From positions 1-60,107 of the IMG/VR virus record IMGVR_UViG_3300005613_000072: a DNA stretch of 60,107 nucleotides, one strand, 5' to 3'. The notes beneath the pieces are model-generated. The model worked only from the letters and a program-made list of their open reading frames with translations, did no database searches and was not told where the DNA came from. How positions within the stretch are numbered: the first letter of the stretch is position 1; each line of letters opens with the position of its first letter. Source of the DNA: a virus. Below, one piece after another: positions 1-12,000 of this stretch. Made by a program: the position numbers and the translations under genes.

Positions 1-303
1 AACACGAATATACTGGTAGGTATTCGTCTTAAAATCAAATGCTTTAGTTAATTCAAGTGCTTCTGCATCTGTAGCTTGAAAAATCTCGGTTTCAACTGGA
101 ACAGAAGAATACGTAGTATTATCCGCCGAAGCATAAACATTAACTGTAACATTGTCAGCCGTACTTGTTGCAAATGTAACTTTAGCTACAACCGAAGCCT
201 CGAAAGTTCGTGGAATAGTCCTGCAAATAATATTACTATCCGTAACCGCCGTTGCTAATGTAACCCCAGACCACAAAGTAGTAGTAGTCTTTTGAAAAGC
301 CAT
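1..303 (-). CDS. Partial virion-associated protein, 3' end outside window
   Basis: The minus strand is open from an ATG at 303 to the window edge (101 codons), preceded by GGAGGT at good spacing. The N-terminus reads MAFQKTTTTLWSGVT and continues with short alternating T/V/S-rich stretches, consistent with a beta-rich tail or fibre component. It lies 38 bases downstream of the 972-residue structural gene in the same direction, so it is probably the next late gene. I do not recognise the family; the C-terminus is outside the window. Confidence 0.7.
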   Translation of the reverse strand, partial: MAFQKTTTTLWSGVTLATAVTDSNIICRTIPRTFEASVVAKVTFATSTADNVTVNVYASADNTTYSSVPVETEIFQATDAEALELTKAFDFKTNTYQYIRV

Positions 304-341
304 ACAAATCAACCTCCTAATATAGTTAATTTACACCTAAG

Positions 342-3260
342 TTAGTAGCGAAAAACATCGCGTGTAATAGCTTTCTGTTCGTTATTATGCCACCTACGCA
401 CAAAAGCTTTAGGTATATTTCCAACTCTATGTTGGAAAGGAATTTGCCCTACTCCGCGTTTCATAATAAATGATTTACGTGAATACCCTGATGTTGTTGT
501 AAGCAAAGCAGTATTAAATAAAAAAGTACCTCCAGATAGATGTATTCCAAATAAGTTAATATCAGATACTGCTGCTGTGCTATAAGGTGGTTTTGATACA
601 CACCCATACCAGGAATAAGTAGTAATTTCATCACTTTCATCTTTATAAATAAATGTAATTTCTACCCACTTAGGAGAATTACTGGATATCTTAAAAAAAT
701 ATCGTTTTGTAGGATCAAACTCATACTCTCTATAAACGCCATGCCCCTCAATAGTTATACCACCGTCACTTGGAAACGGATCAGAATGGTAATGGTAATC
801 AGCAGAAATTTGCCCCCCGCCAAAATTAATAAGATTACCAGAAGTTACTTCAGCATAATCGCAGGTAAAATGTAGTCCTTTCTTATCAGCTGTGAGTACC
901 TCACCACGGAACGTCTGAGGAATAAAACCATTTTTATCAGACCAGTAGCTATCAACAAAACGTTCTACACTACCGCTACTAATATTAACATACGAATTAG
1001 TTTGCGGATTAATAAAAGAATTATAAGTTTCTCCTGGAACAAAAAAGTTATGTATTGACCAATTACTATCCGAAACATCTTGTTGCGTAAACTCACCTAT
1101 AGAAGTATAGGCTCCGTCTCTTTCTAATTCACGTACTATAATTGTATTTTCAAAATCGTTAACCTCAATAGCATATAAATGCCCAAATGTATTATAAATA
1201 CCATATACCAAGTCTCTATACCCTGCTGTATTACTATTAAATAGATATAAGTAACCATAATCGCTACCTGACCATTGGCTAAATGGTTTGAATGTCCACA
1301 CAGGTTCGCCATCAAAAGTAGGATCACTAACAACCACGCTTGGAAAAGCTAAAAAATCTGATTCACAGTTTGTGGCGTTTGTTACAGTATTCCCGCTACT
1401 AACAAGATTTGTTGGTTGTGGTTCTGCAAATGTCTCCCCGTCCCCAAAGAAAGGAAAGTCAGACCAAAAACCTCTATATTCTGCTCTACGTTTTAAATTA
1501 TAACCTGGATCAAATGAATAACTTGTTTTTGTAAAAAGATCGGGAGAAAGAGTACCATTATAAGGCACAGCTACAGGCACATAGTGATCAAATTCATAGC
1601 GCGGAAAATTATTTATAGTTTTTATTACTTTTACAGCCGTTCCATAATCTCTTTCACTCGCAGAATACCCAGTAGAGAATTCCTCCGGATCAGTATACGA
1701 TTCAAGTGCAGTCGTATGATCCCATATTGGTCCAACATTGTACCTTTTTACTATTTTTCTTTGTGGAAGGCTAATTGATTTTCTTTCATCAACACTCGTT
1801 GAATAATCTGAAAATGAGTAAGATTGAGTATCATAGCTTAGCTCAAATGGCGGATGTATATTTATTCTAAATTGATTGTTACTACACCAAGAGTACTGAT
1901 CTCCAGATGCAGATGCTGTTAGCATTAATAATAAAACAATAGGCCTATCAACGTCATTATAGTTACAAAAAGCAGAATAATAAGGGTAAGGGTTTTGTGC
2001 ATTAAATCCTTCCGAGGAATTCTTTATGTATAATGGGAATGGGGGCTTACCAGGAAAATTAAAAGTAACACTTTTTCCCCAAGTTACGTACCATAGTTTG
2101 TTTCCTGGATTTGTCAAAGTAATTCGTTGTATACCGTCTGTACACTCTGACCAAGCACCAGGTGTATACGGATAAGCTGAACTTACATACCTTCTCCAGG
2201 CTGTAACACCGAAGCTTATAGATCGTGGCGCGTTAACATTGATATCGCCATGTGTAGCCCAAAATGGTCCAAGTCCTCTTGGTGATACACCTAATGGATA
2301 ATAAAGTGGCATCCGCCATACCTCTGACAAAAAATAGTATTGTGTTCCGTCAAAAGGCATATGTCCATAGTACGTACCAGTATCATTAATACCGATAGAC
2401 CTAAATTCATTGGAGTTAAGATAAACTAAACTTTGCGGCTCAAAAGGATAACGAACACTATTGGTTTCATCTGTGCCAAAAAGTTTATTTACTCCTGCCC
2501 ACCAGCTACCTGGTATAGGATTTTCTACTGTTTCCTCAACGTGTATACCGGTTATAGAAACGCCCTCTGTAACCACATCAAGTGTGGGCATAGATACTAA
2601 CCCGTAAAAATCTTCTGTGCCATATGGCTGGTTTCTCACTTTTGGGTAGTCTTCGTCTGTTATTTGATCGCTAATAGCCCAATTATTATCACATGGTTCC
2701 GCAGACAACGTAGCAGCTACAGTACCTGTTCTAACTAAAGTTGTCGCATCTCCATCATTTAATTCTTCCCCTTCATCATCAATCAAATCTTCCCCATCTT
2801 CTTGGAAAGACATAACATAAGAAATAATTTTTCCTGTTGACATGATTGACTCGTGTACCGATTTTGTAAAAATCCCCGGGTAATAGTTATATTCAAGCGG
2901 CGATAAATATCCAAAGTTAAGCCCATCAAGTGTAAAATACCATCCATCGTCACCTTCAGCTAATGTAAAATCCTTAAATGTGGGCAAAATTTCTACTTCG
3001 TTGGAAGTTGCAGCCGTAACTGGGCTTTCAATTATTTGTACTGTATGATTCTCATCAACTATAAAATTAACTGTACTTCCTACATCTAAGTTTGAGTCTC
3101 CGGCGACATTAGCCTCTAATGTACCACCACTTGGTCCTACTTCGGTGACTTGGGCTAACGGGCTAACTCCGCCAAAAAAACTTTTTATTTTAACACGGAC
3201 ACCGTTCTTTGCGGTTATAGTACCTTGAAAAAACCTTTGCCTACCCCGTGATCGATTCAT
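342..3260 (-). CDS. Large tail-tip or fibre-like structural protein (972 aa)
   Basis: This long late gene begins with ATG at 3260 and overlaps the end of the upstream tail gene by 20 bases. The first 60 or so residues (RFFQGTITAKNGVRVKI...) look like a small beta barrel similar in pattern to the 58-aa protein at 5265-5441. The rest is rich in aromatic, G, S, T and N residues with few charges and no coiled coil, typical of secreted-like beta structures in receptor-binding or tip proteins. I see no enzymatic motif. Its position after tape measure and tip genes suggests an adsorption or fibre role (inference). No closer family assignment is possible by eye. Confidence 0.75.
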   Translation of the reverse strand: MNRSRGRQRFFQGTITAKNGVRVKIKSFFGGVSPLAQVTEVGPSGGTLEANVAGDSNLDVGSTVNFIVDENHTVQIIESPVTAATSNEVEILPTFKDFTLAEGDDGWYFTLDGLNFGYLSPLEYNYYPGIFTKSVHESIMSTGKIISYVMSFQEDGEDLIDDEGEELNDGDATTLVRTGTVAATLSAEPCDNNWAISDQITDEDYPKVRNQPYGTEDFYGLVSMPTLDVVTEGVSITGIHVEETVENPIPGSWWAGVNKLFGTDETNSVRYPFEPQSLVYLNSNEFRSIGINDTGTYYGHMPFDGTQYYFLSEVWRMPLYYPLGVSPRGLGPFWATHGDINVNAPRSISFGVTAWRRYVSSAYPYTPGAWSECTDGIQRITLTNPGNKLWYVTWGKSVTFNFPGKPPFPLYIKNSSEGFNAQNPYPYYSAFCNYNDVDRPIVLLLMLTASASGDQYSWCSNNQFRINIHPPFELSYDTQSYSFSDYSTSVDERKSISLPQRKIVKRYNVGPIWDHTTALESYTDPEEFSTGYSASERDYGTAVKVIKTINNFPRYEFDHYVPVAVPYNGTLSPDLFTKTSYSFDPGYNLKRRAEYRGFWSDFPFFGDGETFAEPQPTNLVSSGNTVTNATNCESDFLAFPSVVVSDPTFDGEPVWTFKPFSQWSGSDYGYLYLFNSNTAGYRDLVYGIYNTFGHLYAIEVNDFENTIIVRELERDGAYTSIGEFTQQDVSDSNWSIHNFFVPGETYNSFINPQTNSYVNISSGSVERFVDSYWSDKNGFIPQTFRGEVLTADKKGLHFTCDYAEVTSGNLINFGGGQISADYHYHSDPFPSDGGITIEGHGVYREYEFDPTKRYFFKISSNSPKWVEITFIYKDESDEITTYSWYGCVSKPPYSTAAVSDINLFGIHLSGGTFLFNTALLTTTSGYSRKSFIMKRGVGQIPFQHRVGNIPKAFVRRWHNNEQKAITRDVFRY

Positions 3261-5265
3261 ACGAAAACCCCTCGATAGTAGATTCTATATTTTTTTCGTT
3301 GTCAAACCGCAATGATATTCTTTCTACTACCAAGGTGTATTGGTTACCCTGATAACTGTATGCTATAATATCCCCTGGTTTTACTTCTACATAACTTTTC
3401 AAAGTAAGTGTTATGGTAGTTAATCGCGCATTTTCTTTTTCTAAAATATAGTCCGCTAAAGCGTCTATTGTTCCATTAGACTGTCCTTGCATCAATGCCG
3501 CATTATGCTGGTATACATTTTCAGTTCCACCTTTTGCATAGTAACCAAGCAAGATAGTTGAAAAATTTCCTCCCGGATTTTTAACAGGCACAAAAATTTC
3601 AAAGTATATTAACGAATCATAGTCACCAAAAACATTTATCCGAAATTCTCCGGGTGTATCCCCGCTACTTCCACCACTTCCGGAAGGTACACAATCAAAG
3701 TAAATAGATTTATCGGATACTAAAGAACTGGGCTGTATACCTTGAATTCGTAAGTCCTGTCCGGTATATCTCCAGATAGCTTCTTGATCTTCGGAAGATG
3801 GTTCTTGGCGAATATACTGCGAAAGTTCCGGTCTAACAGACACGGTTATAGTTTTTGCATAGTTTGTTGTGTCTAAACTATAACCAGCTAATGCTGATTG
3901 CAAAGAACTTGGATAATTAATATAGTCATAAGTGCCCTCAGATACGGATAAGCCCATCCCTTCTTCGTATTCATCATCAATTACAAACTCAAAAGAAGTA
4001 GAATCAGATACTGGTTCGTCAGTATCTACGGGTAATCCGGTTTGATAATCGATAGCTTGACCAGCAATATATAGTTTATTGTAACATTTTATTTTCACGT
4101 TGGACATAGCAACGTTGGCTCTAAGAAGAGAAAGATTACCGGTAACTTCTATACCATCATAACTACGTGTTGCATTATAAGTTATTGTTCGATCTTCTAT
4201 CATGCTCTGTGGTAGGTTATGTGTAATAGCCATCCCACCATTATTAGCCCTTCTGGCTTCTGCGTGTAGATGTACTACACCATCAACCACAGTTAAAAAA
4301 TATCCGTATGTTTCTGCTGCTGCAACCAATACTTGCCATACAGACTGATCTATAAAAGCAAATGAATCAAAATTTGTATTATGAAAACTTCGATTAAAAT
4401 CATTGTCCCCCATATCTAAAACAAATAATGCGGATGAAGGGGCATTTACGTGTTCTCGTAGAAGCAATGTTATGACATTTTCTATAGTATTAACCCAGTC
4501 GTAAGACATACCGCCTTCATCGTTATATACTAAATAACGTTGTCCATAGTAGGCGGAAGTACTAATTATTTTTTCGGATAAGTATATTTCACTACCCATA
4601 GCTTTTAATGAACTTTTGTTAATATCAACTAATTTCCCCGAAAAAATTGCTTGCCCATCAAGCATAAGAGTTACAGGTATGTCACGATCTATTGGGCTTA
4701 ATGTTTCTACAAATTCTTCTACTGTATCGGTAACATCGTCTTCATCCTCTTCTTCAGAAGAAGAACTACTATCCATATATTCAGCAAGAACAATGGACAC
4801 ATCATAATATTTTACAGTTTCTTCGTAAACAATCGTATTTTTATACGTAATTTCTTTGACAAGGTATTCACCTTTAACAGCATATTGTTTATAATCTGTG
4901 GTCTCCCCAACTCTTTCGCCATAATCAACTTCTACGGGATTTTCAATTTCAACATCTATAAATTCTCCTACAGTTGGGATATCTGAAATATCCATAGCAA
5001 AATAATGTAGCGTAATTTCTTTGTGCGAATTTTCTGGAATATTAGATGAAGAAGATTCCGCTAAATCTTGTATGTTAACTGACAGCGAAGTTATTTCTTT
5101 GTTATTCCTATCATATGTAAATGGAATATCGTTATACACAGCGTCGCCAACCGTCAGGATAGCCCAGTGTATTCCTTCGGGATTTTCTGGGTCTTGGTTT
5201 ATATACTCATCTAAGTCATCAGAACCAAGACCGTAACTAATTTCTTCTGGTTGTAGTGTTAACAT
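3241..5265 (-). CDS. Baseplate hub / tail-associated protein candidate (674 aa)
   Basis: The ATG at 5265 overlaps the stop of the small gene upstream as TAATG. Residues around 165-180 form a striking low-complexity acidic stretch (SSSSSEEEDEDD) separating an N-terminal beta-rich part from a larger domain. The middle contains a segment (SVWQVLVAAAETYGYFL followed by a short strand, VVHLHAEA) that resembles hub proteins of the gp27/Tal type, in which a helix-strand unit precedes a beta domain. The C-terminus (YVEVKPGDIIAYSYQGNQYTL) looks like a beta-barrel end. Placement two genes downstream of the tape measure fits a hub. The hub assignment is inference from order and pattern. Confidence 0.6.
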   Translation of the reverse strand: MLTLQPEEISYGLGSDDLDEYINQDPENPEGIHWAILTVGDAVYNDIPFTYDRNNKEITSLSVNIQDLAESSSSNIPENSHKEITLHYFAMDISDIPTVGEFIDVEIENPVEVDYGERVGETTDYKQYAVKGEYLVKEITYKNTIVYEETVKYYDVSIVLAEYMDSSSSSEEEDEDDVTDTVEEFVETLSPIDRDIPVTLMLDGQAIFSGKLVDINKSSLKAMGSEIYLSEKIISTSAYYGQRYLVYNDEGGMSYDWVNTIENVITLLLREHVNAPSSALFVLDMGDNDFNRSFHNTNFDSFAFIDQSVWQVLVAAAETYGYFLTVVDGVVHLHAEARRANNGGMAITHNLPQSMIEDRTITYNATRSYDGIEVTGNLSLLRANVAMSNVKIKCYNKLYIAGQAIDYQTGLPVDTDEPVSDSTSFEFVIDDEYEEGMGLSVSEGTYDYINYPSSLQSALAGYSLDTTNYAKTITVSVRPELSQYIRQEPSSEDQEAIWRYTGQDLRIQGIQPSSLVSDKSIYFDCVPSGSGGSSGDTPGEFRINVFGDYDSLIYFEIFVPVKNPGGNFSTILLGYYAKGGTENVYQHNAALMQGQSNGTIDALADYILEKENARLTTITLTLKSYVEVKPGDIIAYSYQGNQYTLVVERISLRFDNEKNIESTIEGFSYESITG

Positions 5266-5441
5266 TATTTCACCCCAACAATCGTGGCGGTAACGCCTGT
5301 TAGTATAACCGAAACGCGCCTTCCTACGTCTATACTAAGCGGGGAAAACGCGGAATAAATCTTTCCATTAATGTTTAATCGATAGTAATTCCCGTTTTTA
5401 CTTGTTACAACACCTACGTACAATCTGTAATCAGTCCGCAT
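5265..5441 (-). CDS. Small beta-barrel tail protein (58 aa)
   Basis: This short gene starts at ATG 5441 (MRTDYRLYVGVVTSKNG) and ends with TAA at 5265-5267, sharing an A with the next start codon. Coding is supported by tight coupling on both sides: only two bases separate it from the gene upstream. The pattern GVVTSKNGNYYRLNINGKIYSAF followed by SIDVGRRVSVILTG is one small OB/SH3-like barrel and resembles the N-terminal region of the 972-aa protein (GTITAKNGVRVKI). It probably belongs to the tail tip; its function is unknown. Confidence 0.7.
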   Translation of the reverse strand: MRTDYRLYVGVVTSKNGNYYRLNINGKIYSAFSPLSIDVGRRVSVILTGVTATIVGVK

Positions 5442-5443
5442 AA

Positions 5444-6019
5444 TTATGTTTCCTCATATGGTACTAACGTAATTGTTTGAAAACTAATAGTATCAATTAC
5501 GTGTATATCACCATCCGTATAGGAAGTGTTTTCACTGAAATATTCGGAAACCATCTCGCCGTCTTTCATGATAAAAAATCCTTTCCACGGCTCTAAAGTA
5601 ATACTACCCTCATAAAATCCCATAGGTGTCATTCTTTTTAAGCTATAATTTGAAATGCCAAACAGTACATTAAAATCGTATGTTAGATTTATATAGGGAA
5701 TGTATAAAGCTACATTATATTCTCTCATGATTAAATAATCAAATAAAATTGGCGGTAATTTCACATTGGCCGATAAAGAATTTTTTGGGGCTTTAGTATT
5801 ATTTTTATCTATCGTTATAGAAAAAAACGTTTGCGGATTAAACATGGCAAAAATAGAATCTTCAATTGGCTCCGTTAAAGTACAACTAATCCCCATCTGA
5901 AGTAGCGGAGGCATTTCCGGGCCTTCAAAATCGGTAGAAGTGCCTTCCGGAACATAGTCAGTAATTCTATAGGTAGCCGTGATATTAGACGGAATATAGA
6001 TAGCATTTGTTACAATCAT
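5444..6019 (-). CDS. Distal tail protein candidate (191 aa)
   Basis: The start ATG at 6019 overlaps the tape-measure stop in an ATGA junction, so it is translationally coupled to that gene. In siphophages the gene directly after the tape measure commonly encodes the distal tail protein (Dit). The sequence is beta-rich (MIVTNAIYIPSNITATYRITDY...) with no recognisable catalytic motif. At 191 residues it is shorter than most Dit proteins and could represent only the N-terminal ring domain. The assignment rests on position and size. Confidence 0.5.
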   Translation of the reverse strand: MIVTNAIYIPSNITATYRITDYVPEGTSTDFEGPEMPPLLQMGISCTLTEPIEDSIFAMFNPQTFFSITIDKNNTKAPKNSLSANVKLPPILFDYLIMREYNVALYIPYINLTYDFNVLFGISNYSLKRMTPMGFYEGSITLEPWKGFFIMKDGEMVSEYFSENTSYTDGDIHVIDTISFQTITLVPYEET

Positions 6020-9000
6020 CCCCGTACACCCGCCATTCGTTTTTCCCAGGCCATTCTATCGGTAAGTTCCTTCATAATTTTATTGGATAGGGTTGACTCG
6101 TTTATTCCTGTGCCATTAATTTGAATAGCCCCTTGTTCAACTACAATATCTATGTTACTTGATGTTTGTTGAGACGTTGGTGCTGCCGTTGTTGTACCGG
6201 GTATATTTGACATTGCCATCTTTAGTTTGTCTGCAACATCATTAAACCCTGCGGAAAAAGCTCTTCTTAATATGCTTTCAAAGTCACCAGAAGTTAGTCC
6301 TTCAGTTACTTGTTGCCCTAAACCGCGTAGGGTAGAAGAATCTTCAAAAATTTTCCAGTAAGGGTATATCGGTATCTCGTTTGTCTTACCAACGGCGTCG
6401 TCAGTTACTTGTTGCCCTAAACCGCGTAGTAGGGTAGCAGAATCTTCAAAAATTTTCCAGTAAGGGTATATCGGTATCTCGTTTGTCTTACCAACGGCGT
6501 CGTCAGTTCCACCAGCCTTATCCTGTGAATCAAGCAATTCTTTAATTTTCCAGTAAGGGTATATCGGTATCTCGTTTGTCTTACCAACGGCGTCGTCAGT
6601 TCCGCCTGACTCAGGTTCTACCCTACCATCTGATCTAACTATAGTTTCTAAAACACCGCGAATACCACGTACACCATCAGCAATATCTCCTGTATTTACA
6701 GACGTTTCTTCTTCAATTTTTATGCTTCTGGCAGCGGATTCAGCTTCTTTTTGATTTGTACTACCGCTACTACTTTGACTATTATTTTGTGTTGATCCCC
6801 TTAGAAGACTTATTATCTGATCTAATTTACCATTTGTAGTATTAAATTCAGTAGATATCGTATCTTTTACCGCTATTGTATCTTGAGATATTTTAGACGT
6901 AGATTGAGCAATATCACTAAAGTAATCAGCAGACTCTTTGTAATATTCTTCGGCGCCCTTTAATGTGTCAAGAGCTTCTTCTTGATATTTTTTTGCCTCT
7001 TCAGCAGCTTTTGCAACCTCTTCTTTAGCTTCTGTAAGCTGTTCCCTAAGTATAGTGAGTTGAACATCGATACCTTCAGTTAATTGAGCTATCATAACAT
7101 CTCTATCCGGGTCAGTAACATTAATTTCCGTAGATAGGGATTCTAATATCTGTTCCAAGTATTCTTTAGATTGTTCTGCAACGGTCTTATCATCTTCGTG
7201 GAAACCAACACCTTGATCAATTAAATCTTGGACGTAAGCAAGTAGTTCTTCTGTAGACATATCGGAAAAATCTACGCCACTACCGGCTCCAAAATCATCA
7301 AGATTTGATAATTCACCAGTTAAGGCTTCTAAGGCTTTTTTTAGATCGGCAGCACCGCTAAGATTACCCTGATTAACAAGTTCTGTTAACACTTGATTAA
7401 TTTGTTGATAGGTAGAATCACTTATAGAACCTTCTGCCGACATTTCTTCTTTGATAGTGTTAATAAGATCGCTGTATTCCCCTGTACCTTGTAAAATTGC
7501 TATGACACTATCAAAGCCGCCTTGCACAATATCATCTATCTTAGGTTTATCTTCTGGTTTTGCAAAATCATAGATTGCTTCACTTACTTCGTTAAGTCCT
7601 TCGCCAATTTGTTCATCAGATTCTTCGTATAGGAAATGGAAGTCCGGCGTAAAATTAGGGTTAGAAATTTGTTCCATTGTCCATAAAATATCATTTACAC
7701 CGTCACTTGTAGAACCTACTGCCATTCCAAGCATTTTCATTACATCTGATAACATCTGTCCAGCTAAGTCTACGGTTTCCATTAAACCGTCAGTCATTAA
7801 AGCAACCATATCTAATTCGCCAGAAGTGATCATGCCATCTTCTAAAGAATCTACAATGAATTTACCAATAGCCATTACTTTGTCTTTTATAAGCGCTGAT
7901 TCTAAAACCGCTTCTATTAATCCATTAACAATCGCACTTTTTACATTTTCTTTTATTTCTGTGTGTAGTACTTCCCAAGCCTTACTTTCGCCAAGATCAA
8001 CTAAATTTTTAGTGAAATTATCAAACGCCCCAGCTAATACATCACTTATAGAATCAGCCCAATCCGCTATTGCGTCTTCATAAGCTTTTAATGCGGCTTG
8101 TTCTGCTTCCATATTTTCAATTGCTTGTTGTAATGCACCATAAGCATCTACTAAATTTTGAAGTTGATCATCATATTCATCTAACCACTGGATATTAGGA
8201 TCATCGTTTTCAAGCAAGTACTGTTTCATGTCATATAGTTCTTCGATAGCACTTTCTAAAGCCGAAAGTTTATCCTTCATTGCAGAAAGATCGTCATCAC
8301 CAACAATTGCAGACATAAAATCTATCTTATCAAACTCAGCTTGTAACCTATCGAAAATCTTACGGACTTCTTCTGTCATAATCATTTGGATATACTGCAT
8401 CGCTTTTTGTATCATGTCTTGCACTGTCTTTATGTACTGCTGTAATTTACTTATTCCTTGCTGGTAAATTTCTGTTCCAACAATGATGTCACTATCTCCA
8501 GCCTGATACGTAGCAAACGTAGCTTCACTTGATTCGGCTAAAAGTTCATTCCAGTCTGTTATTTGTTCTTTTATTTTTTCAATAGCTTCTTCTGCACGTT
8601 CTAAGTAGTCGTAGTAATAGTCAATTGCAGCTTTCCAGCCGTCTGGTGGTTCAAAAGCACCCAGCAATTCTGCGGGATGTAAACTTTCAAGTATGCCCTC
8701 AACTTCTTCTTTGACACGTTTCCATTCTGCAATATACCAATCAACATATTCTATCACTCTTTTTTTCTGATCTTCAAGATCAGCTATCTGAGCTTCGATT
8801 TTAGCTACTTTATCCAACGCTTTTTGTAATCTTAGCAATTGATGTTCAGTTTCCCTAATTGCGTCTTGTAACTTAGCAAAGAATTGTGTATTAGGATCAG
8901 CTGTAGCTAATAACTTGCGGAATCTGTCTAAAGCACTACTAAGTGCCGTAATCATAGCTTGGCCAACAGAAGATACATTAGCCACAGTTTCTTTTAGACC

Positions 9001-12000
9001 TTTTAATTTATCTTCAGTACTACCAGATACAATAGTAAAATCTTCAAGAGTCCCGGCAGCTTGAATAATAGCTTCACTACTTTCTAACATAACTTCGGCA
9101 ATAGTTAAATCTTCTATCATAGATTGTAAGTTACCTAACTCAGTATTTAAGTTGGCTACAGCGGCTGTACTTCGCCCTAATCCCAAATTACCTTCCATAG
9201 CTGCTTCAAAACCACTGGCAGCTGCAGTAGTTTCTTTTATTTCCGTTTGTAGTTTATTAAATTCAGCCGCAAGTTCTTCACTTGAGAAGTCGTAAGTTAT
9301 ATCACCTGTATCTGATTCTATCTTATTGTAAGCGGCTGCATTATCCGCCAAAAATTTTTCTCTTTTCAATAGAAGAGCGTCTAATGTATTTGAAATTTGC
9401 TCATATTTCTGGGTAAATAGTCCTAAATCATTTACAGCGGCTTCTCGCAATCCTACTGACCAAGACTCTAATTCCTCTTCGACAAGTTTTATAGCTGTGC
9501 CGACTTTTTCTATGGGTTCAGTAAATGTTCCACCATCAACAGTTATATTAGCCTCTTGTTCTTGTTGAAATTCGGCGTAAAGTTCTTTTAACTCTTCCAG
9601 CTCAGAATGTAACCCAGTTATTTGGGAAGCCGCTTCCTTGCTACCATTTGTTAACTGGTGTATCTGGAATCCAACTTCTACATATCTATCTTTTAGAATA
9701 CCAAGAACATCCGAAACAGCACTGTAGGCACTTTCTCCAGGTAAATCTAACTGTATAGATATTTTAACCAGCTGATCTGAAATAACAGATCGCTCAAACT
9801 CTTGTCTAAGTCTTAAATATTCTTCGTACGCACTTTCTATCGATTCTTGTAAATTCTTGTACAATCGATCAAAATATACTGCGTCTTCAAGATCTTCATT
9901 TAATTCATCAACAGCTCTTGCTTGATCTTTAATGCTTTTAGTTATACCAGACATTTGTTGTTGATAATCTCTATCTAACTCAAATTTTACCCGCGCAAAT
10001 TCTGCATCAGCTGTCTGTTTAATGAACTCGTCCGTAGCATCTGTATATTTTTTATTTGCATCTTGTACTATACGTTCATAAGTTGTTGACAAAAAGTCAT
10101 TATATTCTTGCGAAAGATTCTTTGCGGTTTCTTTCTGTGCTTGAACAAAGGAATCTTTCATTGATATTTGATCCACTAAAGCTTGTTGATCTTCCTTACT
10201 TATAATAAGTTCTTTCCAGTTAAAACTAAGTAGGGTTGTTTTTAATTCCCCTATCATTTTATTGGTGGATTGTAGCTGATCATTAAGGTAAGCTGTTTTA
10301 TCCCCAAGATATAAAAAGTCTATAGCAGCAAATTGCAGCGAAAAATTTTGTGCGGCATCTGCGGCAGCCATGCTAAACTGTATCATAGCACCAGCAGCCC
10401 TCTTAAGCTCACTATCTAAGTCCATAGCAACCGCTGTGTCTTTTAATAAACTTAGTTCTTGCCGTGCAAAATCAATTTGTTCGCCAAGAAGTTGAGCTTC
10501 TTTCGCCGCGTCCGTAAATTCTTGGGAATTAAATGCTTCGGAACCTTGCTCCTTAATTAAATCTTGTTTTACTTGCGCTAATTGTTCGTATTTTTCTACA
10601 TAACCAGCAAGCTCTTCTTCTTTGTTACCAATATCGATAGCTAAAGCGTCTCTATCAAAGGAAGCTTGCAAACCAGCTAAATCTTGGTAAGTTTGTTTTG
10701 CTGTATTTAATAGGCTATTAAAGTACTCAACTTGCGTACCAACATATGTAAAAGATGTTTCTATAACTTTAATTTTTTCTGCGGCCTCTTCAAAAATTTC
10801 GGCTATTTGTGAATTTACTAAGTCTAAAACAACTTGGCGTAATTCGATAGTCGCCGCACGTACTGCCTGTAGGTAAGTATAAGCATTTTGTAATTCCGCA
10901 GTCCAACCGGCTAAATCCCTTTGGACAACTCCTATATCTGCTTTTAAATCTTCAATAGTTCCGGTAAAACCAATAGTTTCTGCTGCTAATTCAAAATCTT
11001 CTGAGTTAACAAGATAATCATAAGTAGCTTGCATTTCTTGTAGCTTAGTAGTCAACTCAGAAACCTGGTTATTCATCTCTTGGTACTGCTCGTACATATC
11101 CTGTGCATCAGCACTAAATCCCTGTTCTGCACCAACTTCTGCAAGCAAAAGTTGAGCTTCAACTAAATCTTCTACTTTAGTTGCTAAGGCTTCTACCCGT
11201 TCAGAAGCACCGCCAAAAGCTTGGTACATAATTTCGCGTAAACTCTCGCCATAAGAAACCGTCTTCTCGAACTCGGTATTTACATCGCGAATAGATAGAT
11301 AAAAGTCTTCAATACCTTTTGAAAACTTAAGTTGAGAAAGTCTGGCTTGCAACTCTAATAAAGTGCTGTTAGCATTAACATACGATAATAATAAACGTTG
11401 TTGTTCTTCGGTTAAATCAGCAAGAGCCCCATCCTTTTGAAAAAGCGCATAAAAATTTTCGTTTAATTCAATTAACTTTTCATCCGCCTTAGCCATCGCT
11501 TCTGTTTTTTCTTGCACAGATTCAGTAAGAACACCCATGCGCTCTTTTTCTGCATCATTTAACTGGTCATATTGGGAATAAAGTTTTTCTACTTCTTCAC
11601 GTTCAGCGCGTACTTCACGCGATAAATTTTCATGCTCTTTTTCTGTATCTGCTATAGCATCGGCTAATGTGCGATACTGCCTTACGCCCTCAGTTGGAAG
11701 AACACCACTTTGTTCAAGTTCTACCTGCGCTGTAATTAAATCCTCGATAGCCTGTGTTACCATGTCTATTTCTGTATCTGCCGCAGAAAAATCTTCACCA
11801 AGAGCTGCAGCAACCCTACTATTTATTTCATATATTTTATCGTATTCTTTGTTAACATCTTGTAAAGCTTCTACCCAATTTTTGGTAGCTTCAACCATAT
11901 CTTCATACTTTGATCGAGTGTTCAGCGCATCTATAACTAAAGACATACTTTCTAAAGAAGTGGTGGCATTTTGTATGTTATCAGAAAGTTCCTTATATTT